Of a stretch of DNA of 10,888 bases, positions 1 through 7,300 are shown piece by piece (position 1 is the stretch's first letter; every line of letters starts with the position of its first letter). Both the position numbers and the translations under genes were made by a program. Under the pieces are notes generated by a model that saw only the letters and a list, made by a program, of their open reading frames with translations, ran no database searches and had not been told where the DNA came from. The DNA is taken from NCBI GenBank assembly GCA_934402125.1, contig CAKRTY010000028.1:1-10888 (forward strand), in the 5' to 3' direction. The stretch is from an uncultured Anaerosacchariphilus sp. Its GTDB lineage: Bacteria; Bacillota; Clostridia; Lachnospirales; Lachnospiraceae.

Positions 1-882
1 GCGCTGATCGGGGCCGGACATGAGATTACCCTGGTGGTGTCCCAGCCGGATAAACCAAAGGGCAGAGGCCATGAGCTGCAGCCTACCCCGGTGAAGGAGG
101 CGGCCTTAAAGCACGGCCTGACAGTCTATCAGCCGAAGAAGGTGCGGGATCCGGAGGTTATAGAGAAGCTCCGGGCGACCGAGGCCGATGTGATCGTAGT
201 CATTGCCTTTGGCCAGATCATTCCGAAAGCCATTCTGGAAATGAAGCAGTACGGCTGTATCAATGTACACGCCTCCCTGCTTCCCAAATACCGCGGCGCG
301 GCTCCCATTCAGTGGGCCGTCATCGACGGGGAGAAGGAAAGCGGCGTGACCATTATGCAGATGGACGAGGGACTGGACACCGGAGATATGCTGCTTAAGG
401 GAAGCGTAGCCCTGGCGGCAGACGAGACCGGAGGAAGCCTGTTCGACAAGCTGGGAGCCCTTGGTGCAGATCTTTGCGTGGAAGCGCTGGATAAGCTGGA
501 AAAGGGTGAGCTGAAGCCGGAGAAGCAGGGCGAAAGCCCGACGGAATACGCCCGGATGCTCACCAAGGAGATGGGCTGTCTGAACTGGCAGGAGAGCGCC
601 AAGAAGCTGGAACGGCTGATTCGTGGTCTGAACCCGTGGCCCAGCGCCTATACAAAGCTGGGCGACAAGACGCTGAAGATCTGGTCAGCGCAGGTATGTG
701 AGAGGACGGATGAAAATGCCGCCTGTGGGGAGATTATAGATGTGACGAAGGATGCTGTCTGTGTGGCCTGCGGCGAAGGGGCTCTTAAGATCACCGAGCT
801 TCAGCTTCAGGGTAAGAAACGGATGGATACGGGAGCCTTTTTACGGGGGTATCACCTGGAACCGGGCACAAAGCTCGGCTAG
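1..882 (+). CDS. fmt: Methionyl-tRNA formyltransferase, 5' end missing
   Basis: Transfers a formyl group from 10-formyl-tetrahydrofolate to the amino group of methionyl-initiator-tRNA, producing the fMet-tRNA used to start translation in the cytoplasm. Frame 1 is open from the first base, giving 293 visible residues; family members are about 310, so roughly 18-20 N-terminal residues, including the real start, lie upstream. The visible protein begins ALIGAGHEITLVVSQPDK, typical of the first Rossmann strands. The catalytic triad is visible: Asn and His of INVHASLLP (codons at 262 and 268) and Asp of GLDTGD (codon at 376). SLLPKYRGAAPIQ is the folate-binding signature. The C-terminal OB-like tRNA-binding domain follows NPWPSAYTKL and ends near PGTKLG. 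In Firmicutes fmt usually follows priA and def, which would be upstream. Identity is secure; a GTG at 34 is internal and not the start. Confidence 0.97.
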   Translation, partial: ALIGAGHEITLVVSQPDKPKGRGHELQPTPVKEAALKHGLTVYQPKKVRDPEVIEKLRATEADVIVVIAFGQIIPKAILEMKQYGCINVHASLLPKYRGAAPIQWAVIDGEKESGVTIMQMDEGLDTGDMLLKGSVALAADETGGSLFDKLGALGADLCVEALDKLEKGELKPEKQGESPTEYARMLTKEMGCLNWQESAKKLERLIRGLNPWPSAYTKLGDKTLKIWSAQVCERTDENAACGEIIDVTKDAVCVACGEGALKITELQLQGKKRMDTGAFLRGYHLEPGTKLG

Positions 883-910
883 GCGAAGCAGCCCCTCGTT
901 GGTATTCCGG

Positions 911-931
911 TCTGCCCCGTGCGAGGGCAGA
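911..931 (+). promoter_or_regulatory. Hairpin in the fmt-peptidase spacer
   Basis: In the 68-nt gap between fmt and the peptidase gene, TCTGCCC (911-917) and GGGCAGA (925-931) form a perfect 7-bp inverted repeat with a 7-nt loop. It ends 6 nt before the ribosome binding site AAAGGAG (938-944). An upstream CCCTCG (893-898) could instead pair with CGAGGG (923-928), so two mutually exclusive pairings exist. There is no T-run, so it is not a standard intrinsic terminator. A role in mRNA processing or translation control is only inference. Confidence 0.35.
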
Positions 932-950
932 TAAATGAAAGGAGTGTTAC

Positions 951-1661
951 ATGATTGGATATGGCTATGGTTACTATATGGATCCCACTTATATTCTGGT
1001 ACTGATTGGCGTGGTAATTTCCCTATGGGCCTCGGCAAAGGTGAAAATGACCTATTCCAAATACAGCCGGGTCCGCAGTATGAGCGGACTTACCGGAGCC
1101 CAGGTGGCAGATCAGATTCTGCGGGCAAACGGAATCTACGATGTGCGGATTGAGCATGTGAGCGGCGAGCTGACGGATCATTACGATCCGAAGAACCGGG
1201 TACTGCGCCTGTCGGACGTGGTTTATAATTCCACCTCCGTGGCGGCGCTCGGCGTGGCGGCCCATGAGTGCGGTCACGCGGTACAGGACGACCGGGATTA
1301 TTTCCCACTGCGTTTCCGCAACGCCCTGGTTCCGGTGGCGAATTTCGGCACCCAGGCAGCCTGGCCCATTATTCTGGTGGGACTGCTTTTTGCCGGCAGC
1401 TCCTTTCTGATTAACCTGGGAATTCTGTTATTCTCCCTGGGCGTGCTGTTCCAGCTGGTGACCCTGCCGGTGGAGTTTAACGCGTCCCGCCGGGCGATCC
1501 AGATTCTGGGAAATACAGGAATTTTATACGGAGACGAAATCCGGGATACGAAGAAGGTTTTAAGCGCGGCAGCCATGACTTATGTGGCAGCGGCAGCGGC
1601 TTCGATTCTGTCCCTCTTACGTCTCCTGATACTCTTTGGAGGAAGAAGAAATCGTGACTAA
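951..1661 (+). CDS. yugP: Membrane zinc metallopeptidase, YugP family
   Basis: Predicted membrane-bound neutral zinc peptidase of the YugP family (Pfam Zn_peptidase_2); its physiological substrate is not established. The 236-residue protein has the zinc-binding HExxH motif as HECGH (residues 105-109, in AAHECGHAVQDD), whose Glu would be the catalytic base. It has an N-terminal membrane segment (about 12-29), a long hydrophobic pair after the active site (about 135-170) and a hydrophobic C-terminus (about 207-230) followed by basic GGRRNRD. VEFNASRRAI (about 174-183) is the conserved stretch after the membrane pair and probably carries the third metal ligand (Glu). The start is ATG at 951 with AAAGGAG at 938-944. 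It lies between fmt and rsmB, a placement common in Clostridia but absent in B. subtilis. Its last 8 nt overlap the rsmB start, suggesting translational coupling. Family identity is firm; function is open. Confidence 0.93.
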   Translation: MIGYGYGYYMDPTYILVLIGVVISLWASAKVKMTYSKYSRVRSMSGLTGAQVADQILRANGIYDVRIEHVSGELTDHYDPKNRVLRLSDVVYNSTSVAALGVAAHECGHAVQDDRDYFPLRFRNALVPVANFGTQAAWPIILVGLLFAGSSFLINLGILLFSLGVLFQLVTLPVEFNASRRAIQILGNTGILYGDEIRDTKKVLSAAAMTYVAAAAASILSLLRLLILFGGRRNRD

Positions 1662-3012
1662 GGGAACGGATATCCGGGAGCTGGCTCTGGGGGTTCTGCT
1701 GGAGGTTTCCGCAGGGCAGGAGTACAGCCACATTGCGCTTCGGAATGTTCTGGACAAATACCAGTATCTGGAAAAACAGGAGCGCGCCTTTTTAACACGC
1801 CTGGTGGAGGGAACCCTCGAGCGGCGGATAGAGCTGGATTATATCATCGATCAGTTTTCCAGCGTAAAAGTGAAAAAACAGAAGCCGGTTATCCGGGAAA
1901 TCCTGCGGATGTCGGTTTATCAGCTCCGGTATATGGACAGTGTGCCGGATTCCGCCGTCTGCAACGAGGCGGTGAAGCTGGCGCAGAAAAAGGGCTTCCG
2001 GCAGCTAAAGGGCTTTGTAAACGGCGTGCTCCGGAATATTGCCCGGAATCTGGACGGAGTGAAGCTGCCGCCGGAGAAGGAGGAGGCCTCCTATCTGTCG
2101 GTACGCTATTCCATGCCGGAATGGATGGTGAAGGAATGGCTTGGACTCTATGGAAGGGAAGTCACAGAGAAAATGCTGGCGGCCTTTTATGAGAAGGAGC
2201 CGCTGACAATCCGCGTAAACCGGAACCGGATTACCCCGGAGGAGCTTCGGAAGCGTCTGGAGGGACGGAATATCCGCGTCCAGGCGGCGCCCTATATCGA
2301 AGGAGCCCTGCAGATAGAGGGCTTTGATTATCTGGCGGGCCTGGAGGAATTTCAGGAGGGTCTGTTTCAGGTGCAGGACGTAAGCTCCATGCTGGCTGTG
2401 GAAGCAGCCGGTGTGAAAGCAGGCGACTATTGTATCGATGTCTGCGCGGCCCCCGGCGGCAAGAGCCTCTATCTGGCGGAAAAGGCCGGGGCAGAGGGCC
2501 ACGTGGACGCAAGGGATCTGACGGATTACAAAGCGGGACTGATCCGGGAAAATGTGGAGCGTCTGGGAAGCGCCAATGTGACGGTGGAAGTGAAGGACGC
2601 CTGCGTCTTTGATGAGAGTTCCCGGGAAAAGGCAGACGTGCTGCTGGCGGATCTGCCCTGCTCAGGCCTGGGCGTCCTGGCGAAAAAGACCGATGTCAAG
2701 TACCGTATGAGCAAGGAACAGCAGCAGGAGCTTCAGGCGCTGCAGCGGAAGATTCTGAGTACGGTAGAGGCCTATGTAAAGCCGGGCGGTACGTTGGTAT
2801 ACAGCACCTGTACCATCCATCAGGGCGAAAATGAAGAAAATGTCCGCTGGTTTCTGGAGCATTTCCCCTACGAGGCAGTATCGCTCAATGACTGCCTGCC
2901 AGAGGAGCTTCACAGCGAAACCACAGGAAAGGGATACCTGCAGCTGCTTCCGGGCGTCCGGTCCTGCGACGGCTTCTTTATCGCAAAATTCAGAAAGAAT
3001 GACGGAAAATAA
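1654..3012 (+). CDS. rsmB: 16S rRNA m5C967 methyltransferase RsmB (Sun)
   Basis: S-adenosylmethionine-dependent methyltransferase that methylates C5 of cytosine 967 (E. coli numbering) of 16S rRNA in the cytoplasm. From GTG 1654 it is 452 residues, close to the family's usual 430-450. Residues 1 to about 130 form the NusB-like RNA-binding domain (RELALGVLLEV, EYSHIALRNVLDKY, FVNGVLRNI). The Rossmann methyltransferase domain follows, with SAM-binding DVCAAPGGKS from residue 262, motif IV DLPCSGLG (Cys336) and motif VI STCTI, whose Cys386 is the catalytic nucleophile. GFFIAKFRK closes the fold. GTG 1654 is preferred because it gives the usual N-terminus (MTKGTDIRELAL) and GGAGG (1638-1642) lies 11 nt upstream; an in-frame TTG at 1636 would overlap that site. 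Eight nt overlap the peptidase gene. Confidence 0.95.
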   Translation: MTKGTDIRELALGVLLEVSAGQEYSHIALRNVLDKYQYLEKQERAFLTRLVEGTLERRIELDYIIDQFSSVKVKKQKPVIREILRMSVYQLRYMDSVPDSAVCNEAVKLAQKKGFRQLKGFVNGVLRNIARNLDGVKLPPEKEEASYLSVRYSMPEWMVKEWLGLYGREVTEKMLAAFYEKEPLTIRVNRNRITPEELRKRLEGRNIRVQAAPYIEGALQIEGFDYLAGLEEFQEGLFQVQDVSSMLAVEAAGVKAGDYCIDVCAAPGGKSLYLAEKAGAEGHVDARDLTDYKAGLIRENVERLGSANVTVEVKDACVFDESSREKADVLLADLPCSGLGVLAKKTDVKYRMSKEQQQELQALQRKILSTVEAYVKPGGTLVYSTCTIHQGENEENVRWFLEHFPYEAVSLNDCLPEELHSETTGKGYLQLLPGVRSCDGFFIAKFRKNDGK

Positions 3013-3013
3013 C

Positions 3014-4105
3014 ATGGAACAGAAGGATATCAAATCCCTGACGCTGGAGGAACTTAAAGAAGAGCTTCTGGCTCATGGGGAAAAGGCTTTCCGGGCAGGT
3101 CAGATCTACAACTGGATGCATGGGAAGCTTGCTTCCGGCTTTGATGAGATGAGTAATCTCTCCAAGCCGTTACGGGAGCTTCTGAAAAAGGAATATGAAT
3201 ATACCAGCCTGGAGATTGTGGAGGTTCAGCGCTCACAGCTGGACGGAACCTGTAAGTATCTGTTCCGCCTGGCGGATGGCAACGTGATTGAGAGCGTGCT
3301 CATGCGTTATCATCACGGAAACTCCGTGTGCATTTCCTCCCAGGTAGGCTGCCGTATGGGCTGCCGCTTCTGCGCCTCCACCATTGGCGGCGTGGTGCGA
3401 TCCTTAAAGGCATCGGAAATGCTGGATCAGATTTACCGGATTCAGAGGGACACCGGAGAGCGGGTGTCCAATGTGGTGGTGATGGGAACCGGGGAGCCTC
3501 TGGATAACTATGACAATCTGCTGTGCTTTATCCGGCTTCTGACCGATGAAAACGGATTGCATATCAGCCAGCGGAACCTGACGGTGTCCACCTGCGGCAT
3601 TGTGCCCCGGATCCGCCAGCTGGCGGACGAGGATCTGGCCATTACCCTGGCCCTGTCGCTCCACGCGGTGACCCAGGAGAAGCGGGCGGAGCTAATGCCT
3701 ATCGCCCACAAGTATCCGCTGCCGGAGGTGCTGGACGCCTGCGCCTATTATTTTCAGAAGACAGGACGCAGACTGACCTTCGAGTACAGCCTGGTGGGCG
3801 GCGTCAACGATTATCCGGAGGACGCGAGAAAGCTGGCGGCCCTGGCGAAGCCCATTCACAGCCATGTGAATCTGATTCCGGTAAATCCGGTGACGGAGCG
3901 CAGATTTGTGCAGCCGAAGAAGGAGGTCATCGGCAATTTCAAAAAGGAACTTGAAAAATATGGTATAAATGTTACTATTAGAAGAGAAATGGGACGCGAT
4001 ATCGACGGCGCCTGCGGCCAGCTCCGCAGACGTTATCTGAAAAACGGAGAACCCGGAGAGGAGGAGTCAGATGCTGAAGGCCTGGGGTATGAAGGACATC
4101 GGTAA
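3014..4105 (+). CDS. rlmN: 23S rRNA/tRNA adenine-C2 methyltransferase RlmN
   Basis: Radical-SAM methyltransferase that adds a methyl to C2 of A2503 in 23S rRNA and, in characterised members, A37 of some tRNAs. It acts through a [4Fe-4S] cluster and a methyl-cysteine intermediate. The cluster motif CRMGCRFC gives Cys113, 117 and 120 (numbered from ATG 3014). MGTGEPL (157-163) is the GxGEP SAM motif, STCGIVP (192-198) is typical, and Cys334 in GACGQLRRRYL is the second conserved catalytic cysteine. Length from 3014 is 363 residues, normal for the family. The start is not certain: ATG 2999, in frame, would add MTENN and overlap rsmB by 14 nt. Neither start has a good Shine-Dalgarno site, so coupling to the rsmB stop 1 nt upstream is likely. 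The 3' end overlaps prpC by 35 nt. Confidence 0.95.
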   Translation: MEQKDIKSLTLEELKEELLAHGEKAFRAGQIYNWMHGKLASGFDEMSNLSKPLRELLKKEYEYTSLEIVEVQRSQLDGTCKYLFRLADGNVIESVLMRYHHGNSVCISSQVGCRMGCRFCASTIGGVVRSLKASEMLDQIYRIQRDTGERVSNVVVMGTGEPLDNYDNLLCFIRLLTDENGLHISQRNLTVSTCGIVPRIRQLADEDLAITLALSLHAVTQEKRAELMPIAHKYPLPEVLDACAYYFQKTGRRLTFEYSLVGGVNDYPEDARKLAALAKPIHSHVNLIPVNPVTERRFVQPKKEVIGNFKKELEKYGINVTIRREMGRDIDGACGQLRRRYLKNGEPGEEESDAEGLGYEGHR

Positions 4106-4790
4106 ATGCCGCGAGATCAATCAGGACTATATTTTTGTGTCGGAGAAGCCGGTAGGCAATCTTCCGAACCTGTTTCTGGTAGCGGACGGCATGGGCGGTC
4201 ACAAAGCAGGCGATCTGGCCTCTGAATATACGGTTGCCAAGGTACAGGAATCCAGCAGTATGCAGACCATTCCCTATCAGATTCTGAAGGGAGCCTTTCA
4301 GTACGCCAACCAGAGACTTCTGGAGAAGGCCGGTGAGTCGGAGAAATACACCGGAATGGGAACCACCCTGGTGGCGGCTACGGTGAAGGGCGAAGCGGTC
4401 TACATCGTCAATGTGGGAGACAGCCGTCTGTATAAAATCGGCGACCGGATCGAGCAGATCACAGAGGATCATTCCCTGGTGGAGGAGATGGTCCGCATGG
4501 GAGAGATTTCCAGAGAACAGGCACGGAATCATCCCGACAAAAATATTATTACGAAAGCAATCGGCGTGTCAGATAATGTGGAGCCAGACTATTTTGATAC
4601 AGAGCTTCGGAAGGGCGAATGCCTTCTGATGTGCTCAGATGGTCTGAGCAACATGGTTCCGGATCAGCAGATCAAGGAAATTGTGGATATGCGCACGGAT
4701 CTGGAATCCTGTGCCAGAGAGCTGATAAGGGCGGCCAATCACAACGGCGGGAGAGATAACATTGCTGTCGTATTAATAGAACACATCTAA
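4071..4790 (+). CDS. prpC: PP2C-family Ser/Thr protein phosphatase PrpC (Stp)
   Basis: Metal-dependent phosphatase that removes phosphate from Ser and Thr of proteins, including the PASTA kinase encoded next; cytoplasmic. The 239 residues carry the bacterial PP2C motifs: INQD (16-19), VADGMGGHKAGD with metal-binding Asp39-Gly40, GMGTTL, VGDSRLYKI, ITEDHSL, CSDGLS (metal Asp190) and GGRDNI (metal Asp229). Length matches minimal bacterial Stp proteins, with no membrane segment. ATG 4071 is preceded by GAGGAG (4061-4066), inside the end of rlmN. A second in-frame ATG at 4089 would remove MLKAWG but has a poorer upstream site. The phosphatase-kinase pair is 12 nt apart, the standard Firmicutes arrangement, and the two normally act as an opposing couple in cell wall, stationary phase and spore germination signalling. 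Confidence 0.95.
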   Translation: MLKAWGMKDIGKCREINQDYIFVSEKPVGNLPNLFLVADGMGGHKAGDLASEYTVAKVQESSSMQTIPYQILKGAFQYANQRLLEKAGESEKYTGMGTTLVAATVKGEAVYIVNVGDSRLYKIGDRIEQITEDHSLVEEMVRMGEISREQARNHPDKNIITKAIGVSDNVEPDYFDTELRKGECLLMCSDGLSNMVPDQQIKEIVDMRTDLESCARELIRAANHNGGRDNIAVVLIEHI

Positions 4791-4802
4791 TGAGGTGAAA
4801 GT

Positions 4803-7277
4803 ATGGTTAGAATCGGAATGTTTTTAGGAGACCGTTACGAGATTCTGGAAAAAATCGGATCCGGCGGAATGGCAGAGGTATTTAAGGGAAAGGATCACAA
4901 GCTGAACCGCTTTGTGGCCATCAAGGTCCTGAAAGACGAGTTTGTGGAGGATAAGAATTTCGTCCGCAAGTTCAAGGAGGAGGCCCAGGCAGCAGCAGCC
5001 CTGGCCCACCCGAACATTGTAAATGTCTATGACGTGGGAGACGAGCAGAATATCTTCTATATCGTGATGGAGCTGGTGGAGGGAATCACCCTCAAGACCT
5101 ATATTGAGAAGAAGGGACGCCTGACGGTCAAAGAAGCGACCAGTATAGCCATTCAGGTGGCCTCCGGTCTGGAAATCGCCCATAACAATCAGATCGTACA
5201 CCGGGACATCAAGCCCCAGAATATCATCATTTCCCGGGAGGGTAAGGTGAAGGTGACAGATTTCGGCATTGCCAAATCCATCTCCTCCAACACCAATACG
5301 GCGGACGCCATGGGCTCCGTTCATTATACCTCTCCGGAGCAGGCCAGAGGCGGCTACAGCGACGCCAAGAGCGACATCTATTCCCTAGGTATCGTCATGT
5401 ACGAGATGGTAACCGGCCGGGTACCCTTTGACGGGGAGACTACGGTTGTGGTGGCCGTGAAGCATCTGCAGGAGGATATGGTATCCCCCAGAGTCTATGC
5501 TTCTGATGTGCCGGTAAGCCTGGAGCATATTATCTTAAAATGTACGGAGAAGAGTCCGGATCGCCGCTACGCAAGCGCAGCGGAGCTGATTGCGGACTTA
5601 AAGCAGTCCCTGCTTACGCCGGACGTGAATTTTGTAAAAGAGATCGTGCCGGACGGAGCTAAGACGGTAGCCATCACCCGGGACGAGATTTCCAAAATCA
5701 AGCGGGAGACCGGACGGATTCCGGTGACTTCTGATGACGCAGAGTCCCGTTACGCCTACCTGGATCGTCTGAAGGAAGAACAGGAAGATCCGGACGAAGA
5801 AGACGAGGATGATTACGAAGACGACTACGAAGACGACGACTACGAGGACGACGAGGACGAAGATTACGGAGAGGAACGCGGCAGAAAGGGCGGTCTCTTT
5901 GGCTTCCTGAAGAAAGGGAAAGAGGAAGACGATGAGGACGACGATGAGGACGGCGACGGCGGTATCCTGGATCCGAAGATGGAGAAGATTATGACCATCG
6001 GCGGTATCGTGGCGGCTGTCATTATCGTGATTATCCTGGCCGTGATTATCGGTAAGGTACTGGGCTTCGGAAAAGGCTCCAGCGATAAGAAAACCGACGA
6101 TACGGAGATCGCGGACGTTCTGGATCAGGAGGTAGAGGTTCCGGATCTGCTTGGCAAGAGCTATTCTGAGGCGAAGGAAGCACTGAATAAGCTGGGTCTG
6201 GGTATCAAGTTGGGCGAGACAAAATCCTCAGACAAGTACGAAGCAGGTCAGATTATCAGCCAGAGTGAGGAAGCAGGCACCAAGGTTGACGCCAATACCA
6301 CCATCGTGGTAGATGTGTGCGGCGATGGCGAGAAGGTGGAGGTTCCTGATGTAAAGGGCTACTCCGAGGCCAAGGCCAAGAGCGCGCTGGAGGCGCTGGG
6401 ACTTTCTGTGGATGTTACAGAGGTGGCCAATGAGGAAGTAGCGGCAGGCAAGGTTATTTCTACTTCTCCTGCAGCAGGCAAGAAGATCGATAAGAGCAGC
6501 GTGGTAACGGTAGTAGTCAGCAAGGGCAAGGAAGAGGATCAGCAGGTGGAGGTTCCGACCATCACAGGCAAGACCGAAGACAAGGCCAAGGAGCTTCTGA
6601 AGAACGCGGGACTGGCTTCCGGCCAGGCTTCCCAGGACTTCAGCGATACCGTGGAGGAAGGAAACATTATCTCCCAGAGCCCGAAGGCAGGCACCAAGGT
6701 AAATAAGGATACCAAGGTAAGCTATGTAATCAGTAAGGGCAAGGAAAAGAAGGAAGTGTATATCGGAGACGCTGAAAAGGACGGAAGTACCGAGAGCGCA
6801 GTCACCAATTACCTGACAAATAAGGGCCTGAAGGTATCACGTTCGGAAGCATACAGTGACAGTGTACCGAAGGGAAATGTAATTTCTTATAAACCCGGAA
6901 ATGGTTCCAACGTTGAAGTAGGAAGCACCGTCAACATTGTAGTCAGCATGGGACCGGAGCCGGTGAAGACAGCAACCGTACCGGGCGCAGGGGACAGCGT
7001 AGATGAAATTACAAACCGTGGATTTGTAGTTGGCAGTATTTCCAAAGAATACAGCGACAGCATTGCGAAGGATAAGATCATTTCCTGCAGCCCCAATGGC
7101 ACGCAAAACGTGGGAACTAAGATCAATGTAGTGGTAAGTAACGGTGTGTGCACCCATCCGAACGTGGATTCCAGTGGAAAATGTACCCAGTGCGGTAAGA
7201 CAGGTCTGACACCGCCCACCCCCACTCCGGATCCGACCCCGACGCCTTCCGAGGGCGGAGAAGGTAATACACAGTAA
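4803..7277 (+). CDS. prkC: PASTA-domain Ser/Thr protein kinase PrkC
   Basis: Transmembrane Hanks-type Ser/Thr kinase that senses muropeptides or lipid II through extracellular PASTA domains. The 824-residue protein has a cytoplasmic kinase domain (about 10-270) with glycine loop GSGGMAEV (19-26), Lys41 in VAIKVL, HRDIKPQN (catalytic Asp135), DFG (153-155) and a Ser/Thr-rich activation loop (160-178). A juxtamembrane linker (about 275-395) holds two very acidic tracts (325-359 and 373-386). One membrane helix spans about 396-420. Four PASTA repeats follow (about 443-506, 511-574, 581-645, 650-716) and a degenerate fifth (721-781), against three in B. subtilis. The end is unusual: a CxH...CxxC motif (Cys783, His785, Cys794, Cys797) and a Pro/Thr-rich tail (802-816). 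ATG 4803 follows GAGGTGAAA (4792-4800). Confidence 0.96.
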   Translation: MVRIGMFLGDRYEILEKIGSGGMAEVFKGKDHKLNRFVAIKVLKDEFVEDKNFVRKFKEEAQAAAALAHPNIVNVYDVGDEQNIFYIVMELVEGITLKTYIEKKGRLTVKEATSIAIQVASGLEIAHNNQIVHRDIKPQNIIISREGKVKVTDFGIAKSISSNTNTADAMGSVHYTSPEQARGGYSDAKSDIYSLGIVMYEMVTGRVPFDGETTVVVAVKHLQEDMVSPRVYASDVPVSLEHIILKCTEKSPDRRYASAAELIADLKQSLLTPDVNFVKEIVPDGAKTVAITRDEISKIKRETGRIPVTSDDAESRYAYLDRLKEEQEDPDEEDEDDYEDDYEDDDYEDDEDEDYGEERGRKGGLFGFLKKGKEEDDEDDDEDGDGGILDPKMEKIMTIGGIVAAVIIVIILAVIIGKVLGFGKGSSDKKTDDTEIADVLDQEVEVPDLLGKSYSEAKEALNKLGLGIKLGETKSSDKYEAGQIISQSEEAGTKVDANTTIVVDVCGDGEKVEVPDVKGYSEAKAKSALEALGLSVDVTEVANEEVAAGKVISTSPAAGKKIDKSSVVTVVVSKGKEEDQQVEVPTITGKTEDKAKELLKNAGLASGQASQDFSDTVEEGNIISQSPKAGTKVNKDTKVSYVISKGKEKKEVYIGDAEKDGSTESAVTNYLTNKGLKVSRSEAYSDSVPKGNVISYKPGNGSNVEVGSTVNIVVSMGPEPVKTATVPGAGDSVDEITNRGFVVGSISKEYSDSIAKDKIISCSPNGTQNVGTKINVVVSNGVCTHPNVDSSGKCTQCGKTGLTPPTPTPDPTPTPSEGGEGNTQ
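5796..5867 (+). repeat. Low-complexity GAC/GAA repeat in prkC linker
   Basis: This stretch of prkC consists almost only of GAC, GAT, GAA, GAG and TAC/TAT codons in imperfect near-repeats of EDDYEDD (residues about 332-355). A second acidic patch lies at residues 373-386. Both are on the cytoplasmic side of the membrane helix, separated by a basic, glycine-rich GRKGGLFGFLKKGK segment. Repetitive codons of this kind can change in length by replication slippage. Confidence 0.7.
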
Positions 7278-7300
7278 CCATAACCGAAAGCAGAACTTAC

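Noticed and set aside
1636..1653. TTG start at 1636 for rsmB
   Set aside because: It lies over the GGAGG ribosome binding site and adds an atypical MEEEEI leader; GTG 1654 gives the normal N-terminus.
2831..3013. Upstream extension of rlmN starting inside rsmB
   Set aside because: It would add 61 residues unlike any RlmN N-terminus and overlap rsmB by about 180 nt; the family start fits ATG 3014 or 2999.
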